17,518 bases of DNA from Candidatus Rokubacteria bacterium RIFCSPLOWO2_02_FULL_72_37 (GTDB taxonomy: Bacteria; Methylomirabilota; Methylomirabilia; Rokubacteriales; CSP1-6). The notes beneath the pieces were generated by a model, which was given only the letters and a program-made list of their open reading frames with translations, made no database searches and had not been told where the DNA came from. How positions within the stretch are numbered: the stretch's first letter is position 1; each line of letters begins with the position of its first letter. The stretch covers positions 1-17,518 of the forward strand of contig MGCE01000160.1 of the NCBI GenBank assembly GCA_001790315.1, in the 5' to 3' direction. Of this stretch, positions 1-6,635 are shown one piece after another. Position numbers and translations under genes: made by a program.

Positions 1-104
1 GACGCGTTGCCGTACAGCTCGGAGAAGTACGGCAGCATCTCCGCGAGGACCTCCGGGTGCACCGGGGTCGACGCATTGTGATCGAGGTATATGCGGCGCG
101 TCAT
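1..104 (-). CDS. NifS/IscS-type cysteine desulfurase, N-terminal 34 codons (runs off window)
   Basis: The predicted enzyme would be a PLP-dependent cysteine desulfurase that takes sulfur from L-cysteine as a protein persulfide for Fe-S clusters or tRNA thiolation. Visible residues begin MTRRIYLDHNASTPVHPEVL and continue through a PYFSELYGNAS segment, which is the classic N-terminus of NifS/IscS proteins (YLDhNAtTPvhpeV, then PYF..x.GNaS). The ATG is preceded by a good Shine-Dalgarno (AAAGGAG) 6 nt upstream. The catalytic lysine, histidine and cysteine lie outside the window, so activity cannot be judged. It is divergent from the DsrE/F/H trio, with a gap of only 39 nt, and lies about 1 kb from an isc operon whose own IscS has lost the PLP lysine. 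It may therefore be the functional desulfurase of the region (inference). Confidence 0.85.
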   Translation of the reverse strand, partial: MTRRIYLDHNASTPVHPEVLAEMLPYFSELYGNA

Positions 105-143
105 GTTGCTCTCCTTTTCCTACGATGCTACGCTCGATCCGCG

Positions 144-467
144 ATGGATCTCCGGAAGAAAAAGCTCGGCCTGATGCTCTCCACCGGCCCCGAGCATCCG
201 AACCTCGACACCGCCGTCGGGCTGTCGCAGGCGGCGCTCGACCGGGGCGCCGCCGTGTACCTCTATCTCATTGACGACGGGGTCCGCGCGCTGGACGATG
301 CGCGCCTGCGGGCTCTGCCTGCGCGCGGCGCCAAGCTGTTCGTCTGCGCGTACGGCTGCCAGAAGCGACGCATCCCGCTCGAGGACAGCGAGACGATCAC
401 CTACTGCGGCCTCGTGGTGCTGACGGATCTCCTCAACGCCACCGACCGCTTCGTCGCGCTCAACTGA
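144..467 (+). CDS. DsrE/TusD-like sulfur-carrier protein
   Basis: This is a 107-aa protein of the DsrE/DsrF family, small cytoplasmic proteins that relay persulfide sulfur (TusBCD for tRNA 2-thiouridine; DsrEFH in sulfur oxidation). It opens with a beta strand and loop (LGLMLSTGPEHPN), has a YLYLIDDGV strand in the middle, and carries FVCAYGCQKRR with Cys68 and Cys72. Cys68 aligns by eye with the sulfur-accepting cysteine of TusD/DsrE. A third cysteine lies in TYCGLV. I chose ATG 144 because the earlier in-frame ATG at 57 would overlap the divergent desulfurase and adds residues not typical of the family. No strong ribosome site is visible. Two related small genes follow in operon order, supporting a TusD-TusC-TusB or DsrE-F-H set. 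Oxidative use cannot be told from biosynthetic use here. Confidence 0.85.
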   Translation: MDLRKKKLGLMLSTGPEHPNLDTAVGLSQAALDRGAAVYLYLIDDGVRALDDARLRALPARGAKLFVCAYGCQKRRIPLEDSETITYCGLVVLTDLLNATDRFVALN

Positions 468-471
468 CCCG

Positions 472-828
472 GTGAGCGGCCGCGCGCCGATCGTGGTGCT
501 GATCTCGGCGGATCCACGCGTCTCGCACCGCGCCAACGAGGCGATGCGTATCGGCCTCGGCATCTCGGCCGGTGACAACGAGGTGATTCTCGTCCTTCGG
601 GGGCCCGGGGTCCACCTCCTCGACGCCGACACCGACGACCTGGTCGACGGCGAGGACATCGCGAAGTTCCGGGCGACCCTGAAGGGGCTCGGCATCCCCT
701 TCCATATCGAGGCGGGCGCAGCTCCGGCGGACCCCGACTGGAACGCCGACGGGCACGAGGTCATCCCGCTCCCCCGCGAGAGCCTCGTCGACCTGATTCG
801 CCGCGGCCGACGGTGCCTGGTCTTCTGA
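472..828 (+). CDS. DsrF/TusC-like protein
   Basis: This 118-aa protein starts at GTG 472, 4 nt after the stop of the DsrE-like gene. The N-terminus (APIVVLISADPRVSHRANEA) and the central EVILVLRGPGVHLL strand resemble the alpha/beta DsrE-fold of TusC/DsrF subunits. The only cysteine is near the C-terminus (RRCLVF). It would be the structural partner of the flanking subunits in a hetero-oligomer. It overlaps the next start by one base (TGATG), which implies translational coupling. Identity rests mainly on fold-like pattern and position in the trio, so the exact subunit name is less certain than for its neighbour. Confidence 0.72.
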   Translation: MSGRAPIVVLISADPRVSHRANEAMRIGLGISAGDNEVILVLRGPGVHLLDADTDDLVDGEDIAKFRATLKGLGIPFHIEAGAAPADPDWNADGHEVIPLPRESLVDLIRRGRRCLVF

Positions 829-1052
829 TGGCGGACGTGCTTCATCTGCTCACGGGTACCGACGCCGCCTTCGTCGCGGACGTCGTCGAGCGCCAGGTGT
901 CGACGGCCGATCGCGTCACGGTCGCGCTCCTGCCCGGCGGCGCCGCGCCCGGGCTCCCGGCAGGCGTCACGGTGCGCCGCCTCGGTCACGACCTCACCTA
1001 TCCCCAACTCCTCGACCTCATCTTCGCCGCGGACCAGGTCATCACCTGGTAG
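828..1052 (+). CDS. DsrH/TusB-like protein
   Basis: This is a 74-aa protein. ATG 828 shares its A with the stop of the DsrF-like gene; a GTG at 813 is also open but would overlap the previous gene by 16 nt. Family features are the short length, the MADVLHLLTGTD opening strand, and the C-terminal LTYPQLLDLIFAADQVITW, which matches the ...ll..i...d.vi.W ending of TusB/DsrH. It contains no cysteine at all, whereas DsrH proteins usually have a conserved one, so this subunit is unlikely to carry persulfide itself. It is the last gene of the trio and ends 4 nt before the convergent iscX stop. Confidence 0.75.
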   Translation: MADVLHLLTGTDAAFVADVVERQVSTADRVTVALLPGGAAPGLPAGVTVRRLGHDLTYPQLLDLIFAADQVITW

Positions 1053-1056
1053 GGTC

Positions 1057-1260
1057 TCAACGGTTCCTGTACTCGTCGAGCCAGGCCATCTGGATCGCCT
1101 CGAGGGTCTTCTCGCTCGACCCTTTGGGATCGTCCGAGAACCCGGGAAGGTCCGTGACCCACCGGTGGAGGTCGGTGAAGCGGACCGTCAACGGATCCAG
1201 GTCCGGATGGCGCTCGGCGAGCGCGATCGCGATGTCTTCGGTGTCGCGCCACGTGATCAT
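1057..1260 (-). CDS. iscX: Fe-S assembly protein IscX
   Basis: This is a 67-aa acidic protein and the last gene of the isc operon. The sequence MITWRDTEDIAIAL, the block DLDPLTVRFTDLHRWVTDL, FSDDP and the ending AIQMAWLDEYRNR match the IscX (YfhJ) family nearly throughout (DLDPktVRFTDlhqWv..L..F.DDP..s.Ek.LEaIq..Wl.E). In other bacteria IscX binds IscS, competes with frataxin and binds iron, modulating the cluster assembly rate. Its ATG overlaps the ferredoxin stop by 4 nt (ATGA), so it is translationally coupled. The length is normal for the family. Confidence 0.95.
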   Translation of the reverse strand: MITWRDTEDIAIALAERHPDLDPLTVRFTDLHRWVTDLPGFSDDPKGSSEKTLEAIQMAWLDEYRNR

Positions 1261-1580
1261 TTCGGGATCTCCACGACGACGTTGCCCCGCACGACCGCCT
1301 GGCAGCCCAGGCGGGAGTGGATCGTCAGCCCCTCGGCCATGTCGAGGCGGTCCTCCTCGTCGACCGCCATCTCGGACAGGTTCCCTTCCCCCTCGCGGAC
1401 GATGACGTGGCACGTGGTGCAGGCACAACTCCCGCCGCAGTTGTGCTCGAGATGGACGCCGTGGGCGAGCGCGATGTCGAGCAGCGACCCCGGCCTCCCG
1501 TGATCGGCCAGCGGGTACTTCGCGTCGTCCACCTCCACGGTGACGTTCATCGGGAGAAAGGTGACCTTGTGCACCGCCAT
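1257..1580 (-). CDS. fdx: [2Fe-2S] ferredoxin of the ISC system
   Basis: This is a 107-aa adrenodoxin-type ferredoxin that supplies electrons for cluster assembly on IscU. Cluster ligands are visible as Cys48, Cys54, Cys57 (C-x5-C-x2-C within NCGGSCACTTCH) and Cys93 (RLGCQA). Cys52 is an extra, non-ligand cysteine that is also common in Isc Fdx. I used ATG 1580 (MAVHKVTF); a GTG one codon earlier (1583) is an equally open start. The A of this ATG is the last base of the hscA stop (TGATG), and a GAGGAG ribosome site lies within the hscA 3' end. The gene lies between hscA and iscX, as in Proteobacteria. Confidence 0.95.
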   Translation of the reverse strand: MAVHKVTFLPMNVTVEVDDAKYPLADHGRPGSLLDIALAHGVHLEHNCGGSCACTTCHVIVREGEGNLSEMAVDEEDRLDMAEGLTIHSRLGCQAVVRGNVVVEIPK

Positions 1581-3421
1581 CACGACTCTCCTCGGGAGGC
1601 CAGGATCTCCGCCGCCCGCTTGCTCCCGAGCGCATCCTTGAGCGCCGCATCCATCATGACCTCGGCGAGATGCTCGGTCGCGCGGTTGAGCGCCGTGGTC
1701 CGTTCGTGGATCAGGTCCCGGTCCGTCCCGCTGCGGGCCTGCCGGAGCTCCTCGAGCGCCTGTCGAATGGCCTCCCGCTCGTCGGCCGGCGCCAGCTCGC
1801 CGCTCTGGCGGAGGGCTCGTTCCACGTGGGTCATGACGGTGTCGGCCTCGTTCCGGGCTTCGATCAGGAGCCGTGCCTCGACGTCGGCCTCCGCGTAGGC
1901 GAACGAGTCCTCGACCATCCGCTCCACGTCCGCCTCCGAGAGCCCATAGGTCGGCTTGACCTCGATCGACGCCGCCTTGCCGGTCCGGAGCTCCTTCGCG
2001 GCCACCTGGAGGATTCCGTTCGCATCGATGAGGAACACCACCTCGATCTTCGGCATGCCCGCGGGCATCGGATCGATCCCGCGGAGCTCGAAGCGGGCCA
2101 GTGAGCGGCAGTCCCTGGCGAGCTCGCGCTCGCCCTGGACGACGTGCATGTCCACCACGACCTGCCCGTCCACCGACGTCGTGAACATCTCACGCGCGCT
2201 GGTCGGAATCGTGGTGTTCCGTGGGATCAGGACGCTGACGATGCCACCGAGGGTCTCGATCCCGAGCGAGAGCGGCGTCACGTCGAGCAGCAGCATGTCC
2301 GTGATCCCGCCCGCGAGGATGTGCGCCTGGACGGCGGCGCCGAGCGCCACCACCTCGTCCGCGCTGAGCTGGCTGTGCGCGGGCCGGCCGAACACCTCCT
2401 GGACGCGCCGGCGCACCAGGGGCACGCGTGTCGAGCCGCCGACCAGCACGACCTCGTCGACGTCCGCGGGCGCGAGCCCCGCGTCGGCCAGGGCCATCCT
2501 GCAGGGGCCGAGCGTCCCCTCCACGAGGCGGGCGATGAGTCCTTCGACGTCCGCCCGCGTGATCTCCTGGTGGTAGGTGAACGCCTCGAACGGGATCGTG
2601 AGCGTCGTCCGCTCGTCGCTCGAGAGCCGGATCTTCGCCGCCTCGGCCGCGAGGCGAAGTTCCTGCATCGCCTCGGCGTCGCGCCCGAGGTACGCGCCGT
2701 GCCTGTCGCGGATGTCGTCGAGCAGCCAGAGGACGATCGCGCGGTCGAAGTCGTCGCCGCCCAAGCGGGTATTGCCGTTGGTCGCGAGCACCTCGAAGAC
2801 GCCGGCTTCGACACGCAGGAGCGAGATGTCGAACGTGCCCCCGCCGAGGTCGTAGACGGCGATCACCCCTTCCTTGAGACGATGCAGCCCATAGGCCAAA
2901 GAGGCCGCCGTGGGCTCGTTCACGATGCGCACGACGTCGAGGCCCGCGATGCGACCCGCGTCCTTCGTCGCCTGGCGCTGGCTGTCGTTGAAGTACGCCG
3001 GCACCGTGACGACCGCCTTCTCCACGGGCTCGCCCAGGTATGCCTCCGCGCGCTCGCGGAGCGCCCTGAGAATGATCGCCGAGACCTCCGGCGGCGTGAC
3101 GGCGCGGTCGCCGAGGTCGATCTTCACGATCCCCTCGCAGGGGAGCACCTTGTAGGGGAAGTAGCACAGCTCGTCGTTCACGTCCTCGTAGCCGCGGCCC
3201 ATGAGCCGCTTGACCGAGTACACGGTGCGCTCCGGGTGGCGCACCAGCTGGCGGCGAGCCGCGTCACCGACGAGCACACCATCGGGCGTGAACGCCACGA
3301 TCGACGGCAGGAGCGTGTGCCCCTCGCGGTCGGGAACCACCCGTGGCAGTCCGGTCTTCTCGTCGACGAACGCGACGAGGCTGTTGGTCGTCCCGAGATC
3401 AATGCCGACGATGCGTGACAT
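1580..3421 (-). CDS. hscA: Fe-S cluster chaperone HscA (Hsp70)
   Basis: This 613-aa Hsp70 is close to the usual HscA length of about 616 aa. The nucleotide-binding domain shows the phosphate-1 loop IVGIDLGTTNSLVAF (residues 4-18), VTVPAYFNDSQRQATKDAG, the phosphate-2 loop YDLGGGTFDISLL and the adenosine motif VLVGGSTRVPLVR. The hydrophobic linker LLLDVTPLSLGIET leads into a substrate-binding domain and an alpha-helical lid. HscA binds the LPPVK motif of IscU and, with HscB, drives release of [2Fe-2S] clusters to recipients. That motif is intact in this window's IscU. The start overlaps the hscB end by 23 nt. DnaK is the alternative name, but operon position and length favour HscA. Confidence 0.95.
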   Translation of the reverse strand: MSRIVGIDLGTTNSLVAFVDEKTGLPRVVPDREGHTLLPSIVAFTPDGVLVGDAARRQLVRHPERTVYSVKRLMGRGYEDVNDELCYFPYKVLPCEGIVKIDLGDRAVTPPEVSAIILRALRERAEAYLGEPVEKAVVTVPAYFNDSQRQATKDAGRIAGLDVVRIVNEPTAASLAYGLHRLKEGVIAVYDLGGGTFDISLLRVEAGVFEVLATNGNTRLGGDDFDRAIVLWLLDDIRDRHGAYLGRDAEAMQELRLAAEAAKIRLSSDERTTLTIPFEAFTYHQEITRADVEGLIARLVEGTLGPCRMALADAGLAPADVDEVVLVGGSTRVPLVRRRVQEVFGRPAHSQLSADEVVALGAAVQAHILAGGITDMLLLDVTPLSLGIETLGGIVSVLIPRNTTIPTSAREMFTTSVDGQVVVDMHVVQGERELARDCRSLARFELRGIDPMPAGMPKIEVVFLIDANGILQVAAKELRTGKAASIEVKPTYGLSEADVERMVEDSFAYAEADVEARLLIEARNEADTVMTHVERALRQSGELAPADEREAIRQALEELRQARSGTDRDLIHERTTALNRATEHLAEVMMDAALKDALGSKRAAEILASRGES

Positions 3422-3986
3422 GGCCTTCCTGGCTCTCCCCCAGCGCCTCGGTGAGGTCGTCGATGACCGTTCTCAGATACGCGCGCGTCGCGAGGGCCTG
3501 CCTGCAGGCTTCGAGGGTGCGTGGCCGCTCGGCCGCGTCGCCGGCGTCCCACGCGGCAGCCAGGGGTCCGACGAGCCGCGCCTCTTCGTCCCGGAAGCGG
3601 CCGCGCAACCGCTCGCGCTCGGCTGCGAGCCGCCGGCGGCCGGCCTCGTCGAGCCCGCCCGCCTTGGCCTCCGCGAGCGCCTCCTGGATCTCGAACATCT
3701 CCTCGAGCAGGTCCGGCGGCGCCTTCGGCTTGCCCGTCGCCGCCGCCGGCGCGCGGCCTTCCTCGAGGCGGACGAGGTATTCGACACGGGCGACCGGATC
3801 GCGCAGCGTGCGGTACGCCGCGTTCAACCGCGCGGACGCCTCGAGCGCGCGCGCCTGCTCCGCCGGGGGCGCCGCCTGGTGGAAATCCGGATGCCAGCGG
3901 CGGGAGAGCTCGTAGAACTTCCGCTGCAGCTCCACCGTGTCGATCCCGAGCTTGCGCGGGAGTCCGAACACCTCGAAGTGGTTCAT
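3399..3986 (-). CDS. hscB: J-domain co-chaperone HscB
   Basis: This is a 195-aa protein. The N-terminal J-domain has FEVFGLPRKLGID at the start and the HPD motif at residues 32-34 (SRRWHPDFHQ), which stimulates HscA ATPase. SARLNAAYRTLRDPVARVEYL then gives the typical helix IV. The C-terminal half is a helical IscU-binding domain (DLLEEMFEIQEALAEA). ATG 3986 gives the family N-terminus (MNHFEVFGLP). A GTG four codons upstream (3998) is also in frame, and the reading frame stays open further up without family homology. HscB lies directly downstream of a hairpin terminator and overlaps hscA by 23 nt, so hscB-hscA-fdx-iscX form a tightly coupled sub-block of the isc operon. Confidence 0.93.
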   Translation of the reverse strand: MNHFEVFGLPRKLGIDTVELQRKFYELSRRWHPDFHQAAPPAEQARALEASARLNAAYRTLRDPVARVEYLVRLEEGRAPAAATGKPKAPPDLLEEMFEIQEALAEAKAGGLDEAGRRRLAAERERLRGRFRDEEARLVGPLAAAWDAGDAAERPRTLEACRQALATRAYLRTVIDDLTEALGESQEGHVTHRRH

Positions 3987-4002
3987 CGTCTCCGTCACCC
4001 TC

Positions 4003-4035
4003 AAAAGAAGAGCGGGCCCGGCGCCGGGCCCGCTC
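4003..4035 (-). terminator. Intrinsic terminator/attenuator between iscA and hscB
   Basis: A perfect 26-bp palindrome at 4010-4035 (11-bp GC-rich stem with GCGC loop) is followed on the minus strand by TTCTTTT (4009-4003). This is a textbook rho-independent terminator for transcription coming from iscA (stop at 4057). Because hscB starts only about 17 nt past the T-tract and no separate promoter is obvious, it probably works as a partial terminator. It would make iscRSUA more abundant than hscBA-fdx-iscX, or the hairpin could stabilise the upstream mRNA. Confidence 0.8.
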
Positions 4036-4056
4036 GTCGACCTCGCGGCGTCCCGG

Positions 4057-4386
4057 CTAGGCCGAGAACGACGTCCCGCAACCACAGCTCGACTTGGCGT
4101 TCGGGTTGACGAACGTGAAGCCGCCCGTCAGCCCCTGCTGGACGTAGTCGAGCGTCGTGCCGTTCAGGTAGAGATAGCTCTTCTTGTCGACGACGACCTT
4201 GATGCCGTCGATCTCGAACTCCTTGTCGTGCGGCCCGATCTCCGTGTCGAACTCGAGTGCGTACGACAGGCCCGAGCACCCTCCGCCCTTGACGCCCATC
4301 CTCAGGAACACCGTCTCCGGCAGATTCTGAGCCCGCTTGAGCTCTCTCACCTGCCTGGCCGCCGCTTCCGACAGCGCCACCGCCAT
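4057..4386 (-). CDS. iscA: A-type Fe-S carrier IscA
   Basis: This is a 109-aa A-type carrier that receives iron or clusters and delivers [4Fe-4S] clusters to target proteins. The three invariant cysteines are present: Cys37 in GVKGGGCSGLSY, and Cys101 and Cys103 in NPNAKSSCGCGTSFS. The YLYLNGTTLDYVQ and GGFTFVNPNA blocks are typical. ATG 4386 has a strong purine-rich ribosome site (GGGAGGGGG) and sits 17 nt after the iscU stop. ErpA is an alternative from the sequence family alone, but position after iscU favours IscA. It is followed directly by the hairpin terminator. Confidence 0.95.
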   Translation of the reverse strand: MAVALSEAAARQVRELKRAQNLPETVFLRMGVKGGGCSGLSYALEFDTEIGPHDKEFEIDGIKVVVDKKSYLYLNGTTLDYVQQGLTGGFTFVNPNAKSSCGCGTSFSA

Positions 4387-4403
4387 CCCCTTGCCCCCTC
4401 CCC

Positions 4404-4826
4404 TCACGAGGACGCCGCCGCGGCTCCGGCTCCGGCGAGCCTGCTCGCGTACTTGTCCTTGTAGTCCGTCAGCGCCGCCTTGATCGCGTCCTCGGCGAGG
4501 ACCGAGCAGTGGATCTTGACGGGCGGCAGCTTCAACTCGCTCACGATGTCCGTGTTCTTGATCTTTGCCGCCTCGTCGATCGTCCTGCCCTTGAGCCACT
4601 CGGTGGCCAGGCTCGACGAGGCGATCGCGCTCCCGCACCCGAACGTCTTGAACTTCGCGTCCTCGATGACGCCGGTGTCGAGGTTCACCTTGATCTGCAA
4701 CTTCATCACGTCGCCGCATTCCGGCGCCCCGACGAGCCCCGTCCCCACGCCCGGCGTGTCCTTGGTGAAGGAGCCGACGTTGCGCGGGTTGTTGTAGTGG
4801 TCGACGACCTTGTCGCTGTAGGCCAT
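4404..4826 (-). CDS. iscU: Fe-S scaffold protein IscU
   Basis: This is a 140-aa scaffold on which IscS-derived sulfur and iron form clusters. Ligand and catalytic residues are all present: Cys37 with Asp39 (APECGDVMKL), Cys64 (FGCGSAIASSS) and Cys107 (KIHCSVLAED). The HscA recognition sequence LPPVK is at residues 100-104. The N-terminus (MAYSDKVVDHYNNPRNVGSF) is classic IscU. The C-terminus has an Ala/Ser-rich tail (AGAGAAAASS), slightly longer than in E. coli. The scaffold thus looks fully functional, unlike the IscS encoded 13 nt upstream. A GAGGGGAG ribosome site precedes the ATG. Confidence 0.97.
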   Translation of the reverse strand: MAYSDKVVDHYNNPRNVGSFTKDTPGVGTGLVGAPECGDVMKLQIKVNLDTGVIEDAKFKTFGCGSAIASSSLATEWLKGRTIDEAAKIKNTDIVSELKLPPVKIHCSVLAEDAIKAALTDYKDKYASRLAGAGAAAASS

Positions 4827-4839
4827 GGGCTCTCCCCTC

Positions 4840-6066
4840 TTACTCTGCTTTCCACCGGATCGACTTCAGGTCCACGCCTTCCTTCGCCAGCTCGTAGAGC
4901 GGCGACATGTCCCGCAACCGCTTGATGACCTCGATCGTGCGCTTCGCCACGAACTCGACCTCCTCCTCGGTGTTGAACCGATGGAGACTGAAGCGGATCG
5001 AGGAGTGCGCGAGCTCCGTGCTCGCTCCGAGGGCCGCGATCACGTACGAGGGTTCGAGCGTCGCGGACGTGCACGCCGACCCCGACGACAGCGCGGTCTC
5101 CTTGTTGAGGCCCATCAGGACCGACTCGCCCTCGACGTAGGCGAACGAGATGTTCAGGTTCTGCGGCAGCCGCCGCTCGGGATCGCCGTTGAGGAACGCC
5201 TCGTCCACGCTCGACAGGATCAAGTCTTGAAGTCGGTCGCGCAGCTTGGCGAGCCGGACGCTTTCCTCCGGCATGACTTCCTCGCAGATCTCGGCGGCCC
5301 GGCCGAAGCCGACGATGAGCGGCACGGGCAGCGTGCCCGACCGCATCCCACGCTCGTGGCCGCCGCCGTCGATCATCGGCTGGAGACGCACCCGCGGGCC
5401 CTTGCGTCGCACGTAGAGCGCGCCGACGCCCTTCGGCCCGTACATGAGGTGCGCGGTGCACGACAGGAGATCGATCGCCATCGCTTCCACGTTGACCGGC
5501 ACCTTACCGACCGCCTGCGTGGCGTCGGTGTGGAAGATGACGCCCTTCTCTCTCGCCAGCTTGCCGAGCGCGGCGATGTCCTGGAGCGTCCCGATCTCGT
5601 TGTTCGCGAACATCACGGAGATCAAAATCGTCTTGTCCGTGATGGCCTTGTGGACGTCCTCGACGTCCACGAGCCCGTTCGACCCGACGGGCACGTAGGT
5701 CACCTCGAAGCCCTGCCGCTCGAGCCGCTTGCACGTGTCGAGCCCGGCGCGCTGCTCGATCGCCGTCGTGACGATGTGGTTGCCCTTCTCGCGATACATC
5801 TCCGCGGCGCCCTTCAGCGCGAGGTTGATCGCCTCGGTGCCCCCCGACGTGAACACGAGCTCCTTCGGATCGCGGGCCCCGATGAGCCGGGCGATCCTCT
5901 GCCGTGCCGCGTCGATCGCTCCCTCCGCCTCCCAGCCGAACGGATGGTTGCGGCTCGCCGGGTGGCCGAACTTCTCGGTGAAGTACGGCAGCATCGCGTC
6001 GACCACCCGTTGGTCACACGGTGTCGTCGACTGTGCGTCCATGAAGATCGGGAACTTCAGCGCCAT
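4840..6066 (-). CDS. iscS: IscS-like protein lacking the PLP lysine (predicted pseudo-desulfurase)
   Basis: This 408-aa protein has IscS homology along its whole length: MDAQSTTP, FTSGGTEAINLALKG, FANNEIGTLQDIAALG, HTDATQAVGK, YGPKGVGALYVRR, GGGHERGMRSGTLPVP, the catalytic-loop SSGSACTSATLEPSYV with Cys332, and LAHSSIRFSLHRFNTEEE. The start at ATG 6066 has a GAGGAGGAG ribosome site. Two hallmark residues are replaced. The Schiff-base lysine of the (S)GHKxYGPKG motif is Leu207 (AHLMYGPKG, codon CTC at 5446-5448). The PLP-stacking histidine of TEHKAVLDTC is Gln105 (IEQRAGLDTC). The protein therefore probably cannot form the internal aldimine. The frame is intact and the rest is well conserved, so selection seems to maintain it, possibly as a scaffold or regulator for IscU, or as a partner of a second desulfurase. 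Archaeoglobus fulgidus IscS is a known example lacking this lysine. Confidence 0.93.
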   Translation of the reverse strand: MALKFPIFMDAQSTTPCDQRVVDAMLPYFTEKFGHPASRNHPFGWEAEGAIDAARQRIARLIGARDPKELVFTSGGTEAINLALKGAAEMYREKGNHIVTTAIEQRAGLDTCKRLERQGFEVTYVPVGSNGLVDVEDVHKAITDKTILISVMFANNEIGTLQDIAALGKLAREKGVIFHTDATQAVGKVPVNVEAMAIDLLSCTAHLMYGPKGVGALYVRRKGPRVRLQPMIDGGGHERGMRSGTLPVPLIVGFGRAAEICEEVMPEESVRLAKLRDRLQDLILSSVDEAFLNGDPERRLPQNLNISFAYVEGESVLMGLNKETALSSGSACTSATLEPSYVIAALGASTELAHSSIRFSLHRFNTEEEVEFVAKRTIEVIKRLRDMSPLYELAKEGVDLKSIRWKAE

Positions 6067-6142
6067 GTCTCCTCCTCGTACCCTCTCACCACTCGCCTCG
6101 GCCGGCGCCCCGCGACGGCCTGCGGCTCGCACCCCCTCGGGC

Positions 6143-6574
6143 TCACGACCGGATCGTCAGGAGCTCGGGGACATCGTCGGTCGTCAGCTCCGCGAGGCTC
6201 ATCGTATCGAGCATCTGGCTGATGGCGGCCTGGAGCTTCTGCACCGGCCGCCGCAGGGTGCAACGCTCCTCCTGTGGGCAACCGCTGTGCTCGATGCAAC
6301 TCACGATGTTGATCGGCCCCTCGAGCGCCCGCACGACCTGGCCCACCGAGATCTGATTGGATCGCCGCGCGAGCACGTAGCCGCCCTTGGGCCCGTTCTG
6401 GCTGACGATGAGCCGGCGTTTCGCGAGCCGCTGGAGGATCTTCGCGAGCAACTCGGGCGGGATCGCGAACTCCTCGGCGATACGTTTGGCGCTCACGGCG
6501 CCGAGGCCGTCGTTGACGGCGATGTAGTGGATCGCCATCAGCCCGTAGTCGGCGCGCTTGGTGAACCTGAGCAT
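6143..6574 (-). CDS. iscR: Rrf2-family Fe-S sensing repressor IscR
   Basis: This is a 143-aa Rrf2 regulator. It has an N-terminal winged helix-turn-helix (FTKRADYGLMAIHYIA, then AKRIAEEFAIPPELLAKILQ with a wing of GPKGGYVLAR) and a cluster motif Cys93-x5-Cys99-x5-Cys105 (SCIEHSGCPQEERC), the same spacing as E. coli IscR. The fourth ligand of E. coli IscR, a histidine three residues after the last cysteine, is not there (CTLRRP), so another residue would have to serve. IscR with a [2Fe-2S] cluster represses the isc operon and relieves repression when clusters are scarce. ATG 6574 has a GAGGAA ribosome site 6 nt upstream. It is the first gene of the isc operon and is divergent from the dehydrogenase gene. 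Confidence 0.95.
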   Translation of the reverse strand: MLRFTKRADYGLMAIHYIAVNDGLGAVSAKRIAEEFAIPPELLAKILQRLAKRRLIVSQNGPKGGYVLARRSNQISVGQVVRALEGPINIVSCIEHSGCPQEERCTLRRPVQKLQAAISQMLDTMSLAELTTDDVPELLTIRS

Positions 6575-6604
6575 CCTAATTCCTCGCCTTCCGCCGAAGA
6601 TTCG

Positions 6605-6635
6605 TATATACCCGACCTGACAGGATCGGCGACAA
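6605..6635 (-). promoter_or_regulatory. Candidate isc promoter with IscR-like half site (in 130-bp divergent region 6575-6704)
   Basis: On the minus strand TTGTCG (6635-6630) and TATATA (6610-6605) could be -35 and -10 boxes, with a long 19-nt spacer. They lie 30-60 nt upstream of the iscR ATG. On the plus strand ATACCCGAC (6608-6616) matches the left half of the E. coli type 1 IscR site (ATASYYGAC) and would overlap the -10 box. The expected right half is only partly recognisable (CAGGATCGGC). This would fit autorepression by IscR. No clear promoter for the rightward dehydrogenase was seen in the rest of the interval. Confidence 0.35.

Noticed and set aside
57..143. Upstream ATG 57 as start of the DsrE-like gene
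   Set aside because: It would overlap the divergent desulfurase coding region and adds 29 residues with no family match; ATG 144 gives the normal length.
2144..3418. 424-codon plus-strand frame opposite hscA
   Set aside because: Antisense shadow of a well-conserved Hsp70; it has no recognisable motif.
4825..6222. 465-codon plus-strand frame opposite iscS
   Set aside because: Antisense shadow. The minus strand carries full-length IscS homology with a strong ribosome site.
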